From: DASUAO01 sp035763745
Lineage (GTDB): Bacteria; Actinomycetota; Acidimicrobiia; IMCC26256; PALSA-555
DNA length: 64,000 nt
NCBI GenBank assembly: GCA_035763745.1
Contig: DASUAO010000036.1
Location: 15,219-79,218, forward strand
Reading direction: 5' to 3'
Positions 51,367 to 59,815 of this stretch are shown here, one piece after another. Each line of letters opens with the position of its first letter. Within the stretch, counting starts at the first letter, position 1. The notes below the pieces were generated by a model. That model made no database searches, had not been told where the DNA came from, and worked only from the letters and a program-made list of their open reading frames with translations. The position numbers and the translations under genes are program-made.

Positions 51367-52361
51367 CGCCCGGTCCGGAGCGCCTCGACCACGAGCCGCT
51401 CGTCGTCCCCGTCGCGCTCGCGGGGGAGCGGGTCGATCGGGCGATCTCGATGCTCACCGGCTGGAGCCGCGCCGAGGTGCAGGTGCTCGTGCGGGCCGGC
51501 GACGTGCTGGTGGGCGGCCGACCGGTCGCGAAGAGCCGACGGCTCGAGGCTGGCGAGATCGTGGAGATCCTCGCCGGGCCGGCGGTCCCCGGTCTGCCCG
51601 TCGGCGAGGACGTGCCGCTGGATGTGCGGTTCTCCGACGAGCACCTGCTCGTGCTGGCGAAGCCGGCGGGCCTCGTGGTGCACCCGGGGCCGGGTCATGA
51701 CCACGGGACCGTCGTGCACGGCGTCCTGGCGCGCTACCCCGAGGTGGCGGGGGTCGGTGAGCCGACGCGCCCGGGGATCGTCCACCGGCTCGATCGCGAC
51801 ACGAGCGGTCTGATGATCGTGGCCCGCACCCAGGACGCCTACGACGCGCTCATCGACGCGTTCGCCACCCACGACGTCGACCGACGCTACCTTGCGCTCG
51901 TCTCGGGGACTCCGGGGTCGCGGCGTGGCGTCGTCGACGCGCCGATCGGCCGGTCGACGCGTCGGCGGACGCGCATGGCGGTTCGCGACAGTGGACGGTC
52001 GGCGCGCACGGCCTACGAGGTGCTCGAGACCTGGGACGACCCGGACGCGAGCCTCCTGGAGTGCACGCTCGAGACGGGAAGGACGCATCAGATCCGCGTG
52101 CACCTGAGCGCGATCGGCCATCCCATCGTGGGGGACCGCACCTACGGGGGCAGGATCCTGCCCGACGCGCCCAACCGACCGTTCCTCCACGCCCACCGCC
52201 TGGTGTTCGAGCACCCGCTCACCGGGGTCCCGATCGACCTGGAGGACCCGCTCCCGACCGAGCTGGCCCTCCTGCTCGCGTCGCTCGGCGCGTCGACCGG
52301 TGCTGCGGGGCAGCCCGAGGGACCCGGCGAGGACGCTGCGAACCAGGGCCCCGACGGCTAG
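51363..52361 (+). CDS. rluD: 23S rRNA pseudouridine synthase, RluD family
   Basis: 332 aa, GTG start. An N-terminal S4 domain (GERVDRAISMLTGWSRAEVQ) leads to the catalytic HRLDRDTSGLMIVAR with the essential Asp, then LLECTLETGRTHQIRVHL and HPIVGDRTYGG. Expected to modify U1911/1915/1917-type positions of 23S rRNA. lspA-rluD pairing is widely conserved. The Gly/Pro/Asp tail (last ~20) is not part of the fold; its stop overlaps the convergent Rrf2 stop. Confidence 0.93.
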   Translation: MTPGPERLDHEPLVVPVALAGERVDRAISMLTGWSRAEVQVLVRAGDVLVGGRPVAKSRRLEAGEIVEILAGPAVPGLPVGEDVPLDVRFSDEHLLVLAKPAGLVVHPGPGHDHGTVVHGVLARYPEVAGVGEPTRPGIVHRLDRDTSGLMIVARTQDAYDALIDAFATHDVDRRYLALVSGTPGSRRGVVDAPIGRSTRRRTRMAVRDSGRSARTAYEVLETWDDPDASLLECTLETGRTHQIRVHLSAIGHPIVGDRTYGGRILPDAPNRPFLHAHRLVFEHPLTGVPIDLEDPLPTELALLLASLGASTGAAGQPEGPGEDAANQGPDG

Positions 52362-52786
52362 GACGACGTGCCGCTCGCCTCGGGATGCCCGACGCGGGTC
52401 TGCTGGACCAGGTCGGCGAGCGACACGCGTTCGAGCAGCTCGCGCATCTCCTCGGAGACGCCCGACCAGACCTCCTGCAGGACGCAGTGCCCTTCGCAGT
52501 GGTCGTGTTCGCCCACGACGGTGACGAGTGGCCCGTCGACGGCGCCAAGGATCTGGGCCAAGGTGATCTCGGCGGGCGGGCGGGCGAGCACGTAGCCACC
52601 GCCGACGCCGCGCTTGGAGCGAACGAGTCCGGCCCCCTTCACCGCGAGCAGGATCTGCTCGAGGTAGGGCTGGGGGAGCGTGGTCCGCTCGGCGATCTCC
52701 TTCACCGAGGTCGGTACGTCGGACTCGTGCAGCGCGAGGGACAGGAGTGCCCGGGCGGCGTAGTCGCCGCGAGTCGAGACCTTCAT
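52358..52786 (-). CDS. Rrf2 family transcriptional regulator
   Basis: 142 aa, ATG with agga SD. MKVSTRGDYAARALLSLA, SVKEIAERTTLPQPYLEQIL (helix-turn-helix) and RSKRGVGGGYVLARPPAEIT form the Rrf2 winged helix. Fe-S members have three Cys with five-residue gaps; here only C97 and C101 remain, in EHDHCEGHCVLQEVW, close to H94, H96 and H100. It may hold an unusual metal or cluster, or none. The target is not known; the divergent phosphodiesterase gene is a candidate. Confidence 0.88.
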   Translation of the reverse strand: MKVSTRGDYAARALLSLALHESDVPTSVKEIAERTTLPQPYLEQILLAVKGAGLVRSKRGVGGGYVLARPPAEITLAQILGAVDGPLVTVVGEHDHCEGHCVLQEVWSGVSEEMRELLERVSLADLVQQTRVGHPEASGTSS

Positions 52787-52840
52787 CGCGTCCTCATGGT
52801 CGCGCACGTGAGCGACGCCGGGCGACACCCACACGCTCGG

Positions 52841-52846
52841 TACCCT
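52841..52846 (+). promoter_or_regulatory. -10 hexamer TACCCT, leaderless start
   Basis: TACCCT lies 6 nt before the ATG at 52853; no SD. Confidence 0.5.
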
Positions 52847-52852
52847 GCTCCG

Positions 52853-54040
52853 ATGCCCCCTGCGTCGGCGTTCGAGGATCCGGGCCGAGCGCCCTCGGCC
52901 GAGACCGACCCCGCCGAGCCGTGTCGTCCGCGTTACGACGGGGCCGACGTCTGCGGCGTGGTCCCGGCCCTGTTGGGGGCCCGGGATGCGGCGTGGCTGC
53001 CCGCTTCGGCCGGCGAGGCTCGGGCCGTCGTGCTGCTCGTGGTCGACGGACTCGGATGGGACGCGCTGGTCGCACGACGGGGCCGTCTCCCGGCGCTCGA
53101 GGCGTGCGACGGGGGCCCGGTCACCTCGGTCGCACCGTCGACGACCGCGGCGGCGCTGACGTCGATCACGACCGGTCTCGCGCCCTCCCAGCACGGGCTG
53201 ATCGGATACCGGGTGCGGGTCGACGGCCACGTGCTGAACGCCCTCTCCTGGCAGAGCGACGCCCGCCCTGCCCCCGACCCCGGGGTCGTCCAACGCCACG
53301 CTCCGTTCCGCGGTCGTCCCGTCGCGGTCGTGACCAAGCACGAGTTCCGGGGATCGGGGTTCACCGAAGCGCACCTGCGAGGTGGGGACTTCCACGGCTG
53401 GCGGACCGTCTCGTCGCTCGTGGGGGAGTGCTGTCGCCTGGTCGCCCGAGGAGCCCCGCTCGTCTACGCGTACTACCCCGGCGTCGATGAGGTCGCCCAT
53501 CGGTACGGCCTCGAGGATGGCTTCTACGACGCCGAGGTGCGCTTCGCCGACCGCCTCGTCGGCGAGCTGGTGTCGTCGCTGCCCGCCGACGTGGCCGTGC
53601 TGGTCACGGCCGACCACGGGCAGGTGCACCTCGAGGCGGACTCCTGGGTCGAGCTCGGAGCATCGCTCGATCCGTTGGTCGAGATGTGCTCGGGTGACGG
53701 CCGGTTCCGGTACCTCCACGCCCGCCGGGGGGCCGCCGACGACCTGGCCGCCGCAGCACGGGAGGAGCACGGGTCGCGGGCATGGGTGCGAACCCGCGAC
53801 GAGCTGCTCGAGGCCGGCTGGTTGGGTCCTCCTCCGCCCCCGGCCGTGCTCCGACGGATCGGCGACGTGGTGCTCGCCGCGCGGGGCGATGCCGCGTTCG
53901 TCGACCCGGCCCTACCCCACGAGACGCGGCTGCGCTCGGCCCACGGGTCGCTCACCGCGGCCGAGATGCAGGTGCCGCTGCTCGGGACCCGGGGCACCGG
54001 GACCGCGCGGGGAGTATGGTCGGAAACGACACTGGTGTAG
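52853..54040 (+). CDS. Type I phosphodiesterase / nucleotide pyrophosphatase family
   Basis: 395 aa. VVLLVVDGLGWDALVA has the first metal-binding Asp, VAPSTTAAALTSITTGLAPS the nucleophile Thr, GVDEVAHRYG and VLVTADHGQVHLE the further metal ligands (Asp, His, Asp-His). Alkaline-phosphatase superfamily; no signal peptide is visible, so probably cytosolic. Substrate may be a nucleotide, phosphonate or phosphodiester. Divergent from the Rrf2 gene. Confidence 0.87.
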   Translation: MPPASAFEDPGRAPSAETDPAEPCRPRYDGADVCGVVPALLGARDAAWLPASAGEARAVVLLVVDGLGWDALVARRGRLPALEACDGGPVTSVAPSTTAAALTSITTGLAPSQHGLIGYRVRVDGHVLNALSWQSDARPAPDPGVVQRHAPFRGRPVAVVTKHEFRGSGFTEAHLRGGDFHGWRTVSSLVGECCRLVARGAPLVYAYYPGVDEVAHRYGLEDGFYDAEVRFADRLVGELVSSLPADVAVLVTADHGQVHLEADSWVELGASLDPLVEMCSGDGRFRYLHARRGAADDLAAAAREEHGSRAWVRTRDELLEAGWLGPPPPPAVLRRIGDVVLAARGDAAFVDPALPHETRLRSAHGSLTAAEMQVPLLGTRGTGTARGVWSETTLV

Positions 54041-54042
54041 TT

Positions 54043-54062
54043 CCTCCACAGGCCTGTGGAGG
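54043..54062. promoter_or_regulatory. 20-bp perfect palindrome over the dnaE ribosome binding site
   Basis: cctccacagg and cctgtggagg are exact reverse complements without spacer. The right half contains the GGAGG that would be the SD for the GTG at 54069. Either a dimeric repressor site or an RNA hairpin (8 bp, loop GGCC) that hides the SD. Confidence 0.6.
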
Positions 54063-54068
54063 ACGGGC

Positions 54069-57000
54069 GTGGAGAAGGTGAGACCGGCAGCAGTGGGCAA
54101 GTCGTTCGTGCACCTGCATCTGCACACCGAGTACTCGATGCTCGACGGCGCGGCGCGCGTGCCCGACGTGATCGCGCGTGCGGTCGCCGACGGACAGCCT
54201 GCGGTGGGGATCACCGATCACGGGAACATGTACGGCGTCCTCGACTTCTCGCGCGCGGCGATCGACGCGGGGATCAAGCCGGTCATCGGCACCGAGGCGT
54301 ACTTCGTCACCACCAGCCGCTTCGATCGCCCACGCCGCGCCGAGCACGAGATCTTCCACCTGACGGTCCTGGCCATGGACGACGCGGGCTATCGCAACCT
54401 GATGAAGCTGTCGTCGCAGGCCTACCTCGACGGCTACTTCTACAGGCCCCGGATGGACTTCGAGCTGCTCGCGGCACACAGCGAGGGGATCGTCGCCACG
54501 AGCGGCTGCCTCGGGAGCGCGATCTGTCAGGCCCTGCTGGCCGACGACGACACGAGAGCGCGCGAGCTGGCCGCTCGCTTCGTCGACATCCTCGGCCGCG
54601 ACAGCTTCTTCATCGAGATGCAGGACCACGGCCTCCCCGAGCAGCACCGGGTCAACACCAAGCTGCTCCGGATCGCACGGGACCTCCGGATCGGCCTGCT
54701 CGCCACGAACGACAGCCACTACACGCACCGCGCCGACGCCGAGGCGCACGATGCCCTGCTGTGCGTGCAGACCGGGCGCACGCGCGACGACCCCAACCGG
54801 CTGCGCTTCGAGTCCGAAGAGTTCTACCTGAAGACCGCGAGCGAGATGCGAGGCCTCTTCGACGACTACCCCGAGGCGTGCGACAACACGTTGCTCATCG
54901 CGGAGCGGGCCGACCTCGAGCTCGAGTTCGGGAACGCGGTCCTTCCCGAGTTCCCCACCCCGGACGGCCACGACGAGGACTCCTACCTGCGCGAGCTGAC
55001 CCTCGAAGGCGCGCACGCTCGGTACGGGGAGTCCCTTGCGCCGCACGTGGCCGAGCGCATCGAGTTCGAGCTCGACGTGATCCAGGCGATGGGCTTCTCC
55101 GCGTACTTCCTCGTCGTCTGGGACCTCGTCCGCTACGCCCACGAGCAGGGCATCCGGGTCGGTCCGGGCCGGGGGAGCGCGGCGGGATCGTGCGTCGCGT
55201 ACTGCCTCCGGATCGTCGACATCGACCCGATCAAGTACGACCTCCTGTTCGAGCGCTTCCTCAACCCGGGCCGCAAGCAGATGCCCGACATCGACATGGA
55301 CTTCGACTCCCGGTACCGGGGCGAGATGATCAAGTACGCGGCCGAACGCTACGGCTCGGACCACGTCGCGCAGATCGTGACCTTCTCGACGATCAAGGCC
55401 CGGGCCGCAGTGCGCGACGCGGCGCGCGTGCTCGGCTACCCCTACCTCGTCGGCGACAAGATCGCGAAGCTCATGCCGCCGCTGATCATGGGCCGTGACA
55501 CCCCACTCGCTGCATGCCTCGAGCTCAAGGAGAAGCACGAGGACGGATACAAGATGGCGGGGGAGCTCCGGGTCCTGTACGAGAACGACCCGGACGCCCA
55601 ACGGGTGATCGACGTCGCCCGGGGGCTCGAAGGGCTCCGCCGACAGGACGGGATCCACGCGGCGGCGGTGGTCATCACGCGCGAGCCGCTGACCGAGTAC
55701 CTCCCGATCCAGCGCAAGCCGGTCTCGGGCGGCGACATCGCCGACGCGCCGATCGTCACGCAGTACGAGATGCACGGGGTCGAAGACCTCGGGCTGCTCA
55801 AGATGGACTTCCTCGGGCTGCGCAACCTCGACGTGCTCGAGGTGACGCTCGACCTCGTGGAGTCGTCGACGGGGACCCGGCCCGACATCGACCACGTCTC
55901 GCTCGACGACGCGCCGACCTTCGAGATGCTCCGACGCGGGGAGACGGTCGGGGTCTTCCAGCTGGAGGGCGGGCCCGTGCGCGCGTTGCTCCGGTCCCTC
56001 GCCCCGACCCGCTTCGAGGACATCGCCGCGCTCGTGGCCTTGTACCGCCCGGGTCCGATGGCCCAGAACTGGCACAACGAGTATGCGGATCGCAAGAACG
56101 GACGCACACCGGTCGACTACCCGCACCCCGACCTCGAGGAGATCCTTGCCCCCACCTACGGCCTGATGATCTACCAGGAGCAGCTGATGCGGGTGGCGCA
56201 GCGGCTCGCCGGTTACACGCTCGAGGAGGCCGACAACCTCCGGAAGGCCACGGGGAAGAAGATCCGCGAGCTGATCGCGCAGGAGCGCACGAAGTTCGTC
56301 GACGGCTGCGTCGCACAGGGGCACGACCGGGAGTTCGGCGAGCGGATCTTCGACACCATCGAGCCGTTCGCCGACTACTCGTTCAACAAGTCACACAGCG
56401 TCGGCTACGGATACCTCGCGTATCAGACCGCGTACCTGAAGGCGAACTACCCCGTCGAGTACCTCGCCGCGCTGCTCACGAGCGTGAAGAGCAACAAGGA
56501 CCAGACCGCCGTGTTCCTCAACGAGTGCCGCCAGCTCGGGGTCGGCGTCCTCGTCCCCGATGTGAACGAGTCGGAGCAGGACTTCACCGTGCGCACCGAC
56601 GTGGACGGCCAGAAGACGATCCGCTACGGGCTGTCGGCCGTCCGCAACGTCGGGAGCGGCGTCGTCGACCACATCGCGCACGCCCGAGCCGAAGGGGGCC
56701 CGTTCGTCGACTTCCACGACTTCTGCGATCGCGTGGACCCCATCGCGCTCAACAAGCGCACGGTGGAGTCGCTGGCGAAGTCCGGGGCGTTCGACTCGCT
56801 CGGGCACCCGCGCAAGGGCATCGTCGATGTGCACGAACAGCTCGTCGAGGACGCCGTCGCCCGCCGTCGACGCCGCGATCAGGGCACCCTGTCGTTCTTC
56901 GACCTCGACGAAGGCGGTCTCAGCGGCGACGAGAGCTTCGACCATCGCCTCGACATCCCCGACACGGAGTACCCGAAGACGCAGCGCCTCGCGTTCGAGA

Positions 57001-57599
57001 AGGAGATGCTCGGGCTCTACGTGAGCGACCACCCGCTGCTCGGTGTCGAGCATGCGCTCCGCCGGCTGGTCGAGGGCTCGCTGTCGGAGCTCCGGGAGCG
57101 CGACGAGGGGACGGTGTGCACGGTCGGGGGAGTGGTCACGGGACTTGCCCGCAAGTACACGAAGAAGGGGGACCTCATGGCGACCTTCATGCTCGAGGAC
57201 CTGGGCGCGGCGGTCGAGGTGATGGTGTTCCCGAGGGTGATGGCCGAGCACGGCCACGTCCTGGTCGACGACGCCATCGTCGTGATGCGCTGCCGCGTGG
57301 ACCAGCGCGACGACACCGCCAAGCTGATCGCGCTCGAGATCTCGAGCCCGGACCTCACTCCCGACGACGGGGACGCTCCGGTGCGCATCCGGGCCCGGAT
57401 CGGCACCCTGTCGGACGCGAAGGTCGAGGCGCTGAAGCACGTGTTCGTGCGCCACCCGGGTGGCTGCCCGGTGTTCGTGCACCTCGAGCAGCCCGACAAG
57501 ACGACGGTGATCCAGCTCGGCGACGAGTACCGGGTGTCACACCGCAACGGGCTCTATGCCGAGCTCCGCGAGCTGCTCGGACCCGACTGCATCAGCTGA
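54069..57599 (+). CDS. dnaE: DNA polymerase III alpha subunit
   Basis: 1176 aa from the GTG at 54069, the one with a proper SD; GTGs at 54078 and 54093 are alternatives. The N-terminal PHP domain keeps its metal ligands (VHLHLHTEYSMLDGAARV, GITDHGNMYGV, NDSHYTHRADAEAHD), so intrinsic 3'-5' proofreading as in actinobacterial DnaE1 is expected. The palm has PDIDMDFDSRY with catalytic D407 and D409, then KMDFLGLRNLD. Thumb, fingers, helix-hairpin-helix and an OB fold (VCTVGGVVTGLARKYTKKGD) follow. Main replicative polymerase. Confidence 0.96.
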   Translation: MEKVRPAAVGKSFVHLHLHTEYSMLDGAARVPDVIARAVADGQPAVGITDHGNMYGVLDFSRAAIDAGIKPVIGTEAYFVTTSRFDRPRRAEHEIFHLTVLAMDDAGYRNLMKLSSQAYLDGYFYRPRMDFELLAAHSEGIVATSGCLGSAICQALLADDDTRARELAARFVDILGRDSFFIEMQDHGLPEQHRVNTKLLRIARDLRIGLLATNDSHYTHRADAEAHDALLCVQTGRTRDDPNRLRFESEEFYLKTASEMRGLFDDYPEACDNTLLIAERADLELEFGNAVLPEFPTPDGHDEDSYLRELTLEGAHARYGESLAPHVAERIEFELDVIQAMGFSAYFLVVWDLVRYAHEQGIRVGPGRGSAAGSCVAYCLRIVDIDPIKYDLLFERFLNPGRKQMPDIDMDFDSRYRGEMIKYAAERYGSDHVAQIVTFSTIKARAAVRDAARVLGYPYLVGDKIAKLMPPLIMGRDTPLAACLELKEKHEDGYKMAGELRVLYENDPDAQRVIDVARGLEGLRRQDGIHAAAVVITREPLTEYLPIQRKPVSGGDIADAPIVTQYEMHGVEDLGLLKMDFLGLRNLDVLEVTLDLVESSTGTRPDIDHVSLDDAPTFEMLRRGETVGVFQLEGGPVRALLRSLAPTRFEDIAALVALYRPGPMAQNWHNEYADRKNGRTPVDYPHPDLEEILAPTYGLMIYQEQLMRVAQRLAGYTLEEADNLRKATGKKIRELIAQERTKFVDGCVAQGHDREFGERIFDTIEPFADYSFNKSHSVGYGYLAYQTAYLKANYPVEYLAALLTSVKSNKDQTAVFLNECRQLGVGVLVPDVNESEQDFTVRTDVDGQKTIRYGLSAVRNVGSGVVDHIAHARAEGGPFVDFHDFCDRVDPIALNKRTVESLAKSGAFDSLGHPRKGIVDVHEQLVEDAVARRRRRDQGTLSFFDLDEGGLSGDESFDHRLDIPDTEYPKTQRLAFEKEMLGLYVSDHPLLGVEHALRRLVEGSLSELRERDEGTVCTVGGVVTGLARKYTKKGDLMATFMLEDLGAAVEVMVFPRVMAEHGHVLVDDAIVVMRCRVDQRDDTAKLIALEISSPDLTPDDGDAPVRIRARIGTLSDAKVEALKHVFVRHPGGCPVFVHLEQPDKTTVIQLGDEYRVSHRNGLYAELRELLGPDCIS

Positions 57600-57603
57600 G
57601 GCA

Positions 57604-57798
57604 TCAGCTGTCATCGCGTGACGCTCGACCGACGACCTTGCCGATCTGGTACGCGACCACCGCGACGACGACGTAGAGCGCGAACGCGACCATCGACCGG
57701 ATCACGCTGAGCACCGGCCACAGCAGCACCCAGGCTGCGACGACCACGGCGGCGATGCCGATGAGACGCAGCGGGAACTTCGTGCGGGCTTCGGTCAC
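57604..57798 (-). CDS. Small hydrophobic membrane protein
   Basis: 64 aa from a GTG at 57798. Nearly the whole protein is hydrophobic (LIGIAAVVVAAWVLLWPVLS, then MVAFALYVVVAVVAYQIGKV), a helical hairpin with short charged ends. No family known to me. Convergent with dnaE, divergent from the npdG gene. Confidence 0.6.
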   Translation of the reverse strand: MTEARTKFPLRLIGIAAVVVAAWVLLWPVLSVIRSMVAFALYVVVAVVAYQIGKVVGRASRDDS

Positions 57799-57806
57799 GG
57801 CCTGCC

Positions 57807-57812
57807 AGCCTA
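57807..57812 (-). promoter_or_regulatory. -10 hexamer TAGGCT, leaderless start
   Basis: Minus-strand TAGGCT ends 8 nt before the GTG at 57798; no SD. Confidence 0.45.
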
Positions 57813-57857
57813 GGGCCGACCTCGGGTCCACGGCCCGGCGCGTGCCATGCTGCGCAG

Positions 57858-58547
57858 ATGCACATCGGGGTGTTGGGTGGGACCGGACCCGCCGGCCGTG
57901 GACTCGCGGCACGGCTGGCGAGTCTCGGTCATGACGTCGTCCTGGGCTCCCGGGACCACGAGAAGGCGGCCGGTGTCGTCGCCGAGGTGGGCGAGGAGTG
58001 GGGCGCGCGCGTCGGCTCGTTGCAGCCAGGGACCAACGAGGTCGCCGCAGCCGCCCGGGACCTCGTGATCATCGCCACGACCTGGGAGGCCGCGGTTCCG
58101 ACCGCTCGCGACCACGCGGCGCAGCTCGTCGGGAAGGTCGTGGTCACCATGGCGAACGGGCTCGAGAAGGTGGGGCGCGAATTCCGTCCGGTGTTGCCTG
58201 CAGAGGGCTCGGTCTCGGCCGCGGTCCAGGCGGCTGCGCCGGGTGCGCTGGTCGTCTCCGCGTTCCAGCACGTGCCGGCGTCGTCGTTCGCGGACCTCGA
58301 CCAGCCGCTCCTCGGTGACATCGTCGTGTGCGCCGACGACGACGCGGCACGCGACGTGGTGCTCGACCTCGTCACGACGATGCCCGCGTTACGGGCGTTC
58401 GACGGCGGCACCCTCGCGAACGCCGTGGGGATCGAGGCGTTCGCGGCGCTCCTCCTCTCGATCAACCTCCGTCACAAGGGCAAGGGCTCGCTCCAGCTGA
58501 TCGGTGTCGAGGGCCGGGGCGTGGAAGGCCGCGGCGCGAAGCGATGA
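57858..58547 (+). CDS. npdG: F420:NADPH oxidoreductase
   Basis: 229 aa. HIGVLGGTGPAGRGLAARLA is the NADP fold and VVLGSRDHEKAAGV the phosphate contact (Ser-Arg). ATTWEAAVPTARDHAAQL, TMANGLEKVGREF and VSAFQHVPASSFAD are characteristic of Fno/NpdG proteins, which move hydride between F420 and NADPH. It supports F420-dependent enzymes such as the one at 8432. ATGA overlap with mshC, so both cofactor genes are coupled. A -10-like CATGCT is 6 nt upstream. Confidence 0.9.
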   Translation: MHIGVLGGTGPAGRGLAARLASLGHDVVLGSRDHEKAAGVVAEVGEEWGARVGSLQPGTNEVAAAARDLVIIATTWEAAVPTARDHAAQLVGKVVVTMANGLEKVGREFRPVLPAEGSVSAAVQAAAPGALVVSAFQHVPASSFADLDQPLLGDIVVCADDDAARDVVLDLVTTMPALRAFDGGTLANAVGIEAFAALLLSINLRHKGKGSLQLIGVEGRGVEGRGAKR

Positions 58548-59731
58548 CCCTGCGGCTCTTCGACACCGCCCAGCGCAAGGTCGTTCCGTTCGAACCGCCC
58601 CCGCTCGTCCGCATGTACGTGTGCGGGATCACGCCCTACGACTCCACGCACCTCGGCCACGCGGCGACCTATCTCGCCTACGACCTCCTGATCCGCCGCC
58701 TGGAAGAGCTGGGTCACGAGGTGCACATGGTGCGCAACGTCACCGACGTCGACGACTCGATCCTGCCCAAGGCCCGTGAGCTGGGAGTGCCGTACCTCGA
58801 GCTCGCCGAAGCCGAGCTCGCGCTGTTCCGCTCAGACATGGACGCGCTCGGGATGCGGCCCCCCGTCGCGGAGCCACGCGCGACCGAGGCCATCTCCGGC
58901 ATGACCGACATGATCAACCGTCTCCTCGATGCCGGCCACGCCTATCTCACCCACGGCACCGTCTACTTCGACGTTTCGACCTTCCCGCGCTTCGGGCACC
59001 TCTCGCAGTACTCCCGCGAGCACATGATCAAGCTCGCGCGGGCACGGGGCGGCAAGCCCGAGGACCCGCACCGACGCGACCCCCTCGACTTCATCCTCTG
59101 GCAGCCGTCGCTCGCCGACGAGCCTGCGTGGCGGGCGCCCTTCGGGGTCGGTCGTCCCGGGTGGCACGTCGAGTGCTCGGTGATGGCCATGGAGAACCTC
59201 GGTCCGACGCTCGACCTCCACGGGGGCGGCACCGACCTGATCTTCCCGCACCACGAGTGCGAGATCGCCCAGAGCGAGAGCATCACCGGCGAGCCGTTCG
59301 CCCGCCACTGGATGCACTCCGCGATGGTCAGCTACGAGGGCGAGAAGATGAGCAAGTCGCTCGGCAACCTGGTGTTCGTCAGGGATCTCCTCGCGGTCGC
59401 CGACCACCGCGCGATCCGGTTGTCGCTCCTCCGCCACCACTACCGGGCCGGGTTCGAGTGGTACGACTCAGACCTCGAGGAGGGGAACGCGCTGCTCCAC
59501 CGGCTCCTCGCCGCGGCCTCGTCGCCGACCGGGGTCGATCCGGCGCCGTTCGCAGCGCGGGTCCGCGCCGCGATCGACGACGACCTCAACGCACCGCGCG
59601 CGCTGGAGGCCCTCGACGACCTCGCCAGCGCGGTGCTGTCGGGCGGGGAGGACCCGGCGGGACCAGCGGTGCTCCGTGAGCTGGGCCGCCTCATCGGGGT
59701 CGAGCTCGAGCAGTCTGCACCCGGCGCCTGA
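58544..59731 (+). CDS. mshC: L-cysteine:glucosaminyl-inositol ligase MshC (mycothiol synthesis)
   Basis: 395 aa. MYVCGITPYDSTHLGHAATY with the zinc Cys and the HxGH motif, PFGVGRPGWHVECSVMAMEN, GGGTDLIFPHHECEIAQSES and GEKMSKSLGNLVFV. The ITPYDSTHLGHA and RLSLLRHHYRAGFEW wording follows mycobacterial MshC closely; cysteinyl-tRNA synthetases read CGPTVY...HIGHARTY and are ~460 long with an anticodon domain that is missing here. It joins Cys to GlcN-inositol with ATP. A short CysRS is the alternative. Confidence 0.82.
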   Translation: MTLRLFDTAQRKVVPFEPPPLVRMYVCGITPYDSTHLGHAATYLAYDLLIRRLEELGHEVHMVRNVTDVDDSILPKARELGVPYLELAEAELALFRSDMDALGMRPPVAEPRATEAISGMTDMINRLLDAGHAYLTHGTVYFDVSTFPRFGHLSQYSREHMIKLARARGGKPEDPHRRDPLDFILWQPSLADEPAWRAPFGVGRPGWHVECSVMAMENLGPTLDLHGGGTDLIFPHHECEIAQSESITGEPFARHWMHSAMVSYEGEKMSKSLGNLVFVRDLLAVADHRAIRLSLLRHHYRAGFEWYDSDLEEGNALLHRLLAAASSPTGVDPAPFAARVRAAIDDDLNAPRALEALDDLASAVLSGGEDPAGPAVLRELGRLIGVELEQSAPGA

Positions 59732-59780
59732 CGGGTCGCCGGCGAAGCGCCGCCCGCAGCTGGTGCGAATCGAGACAGGG

Positions 59781-59805
59781 TCGCGAGCATCGCCACTGGT
59801 ACCGT
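59781..59805 (+). promoter_or_regulatory. Promoter of thrS, extended -10 TGGTACCGT
   Basis: TCGCGA, 4 nt, then CGCCACTGGTACCGT; -10 TACCGT at 59800-59805, ATG 10 nt later. Same element as before alaC. No T-box leader is possible in this space. Confidence 0.55.
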
Positions 59806-59815
59806 CGATCGGACG

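Noticed and set aside
58544..59731. Cysteinyl-tRNA synthetase
   Set aside because: The motif wording and the missing anticodon domain favour MshC; kept as the stated alternative.
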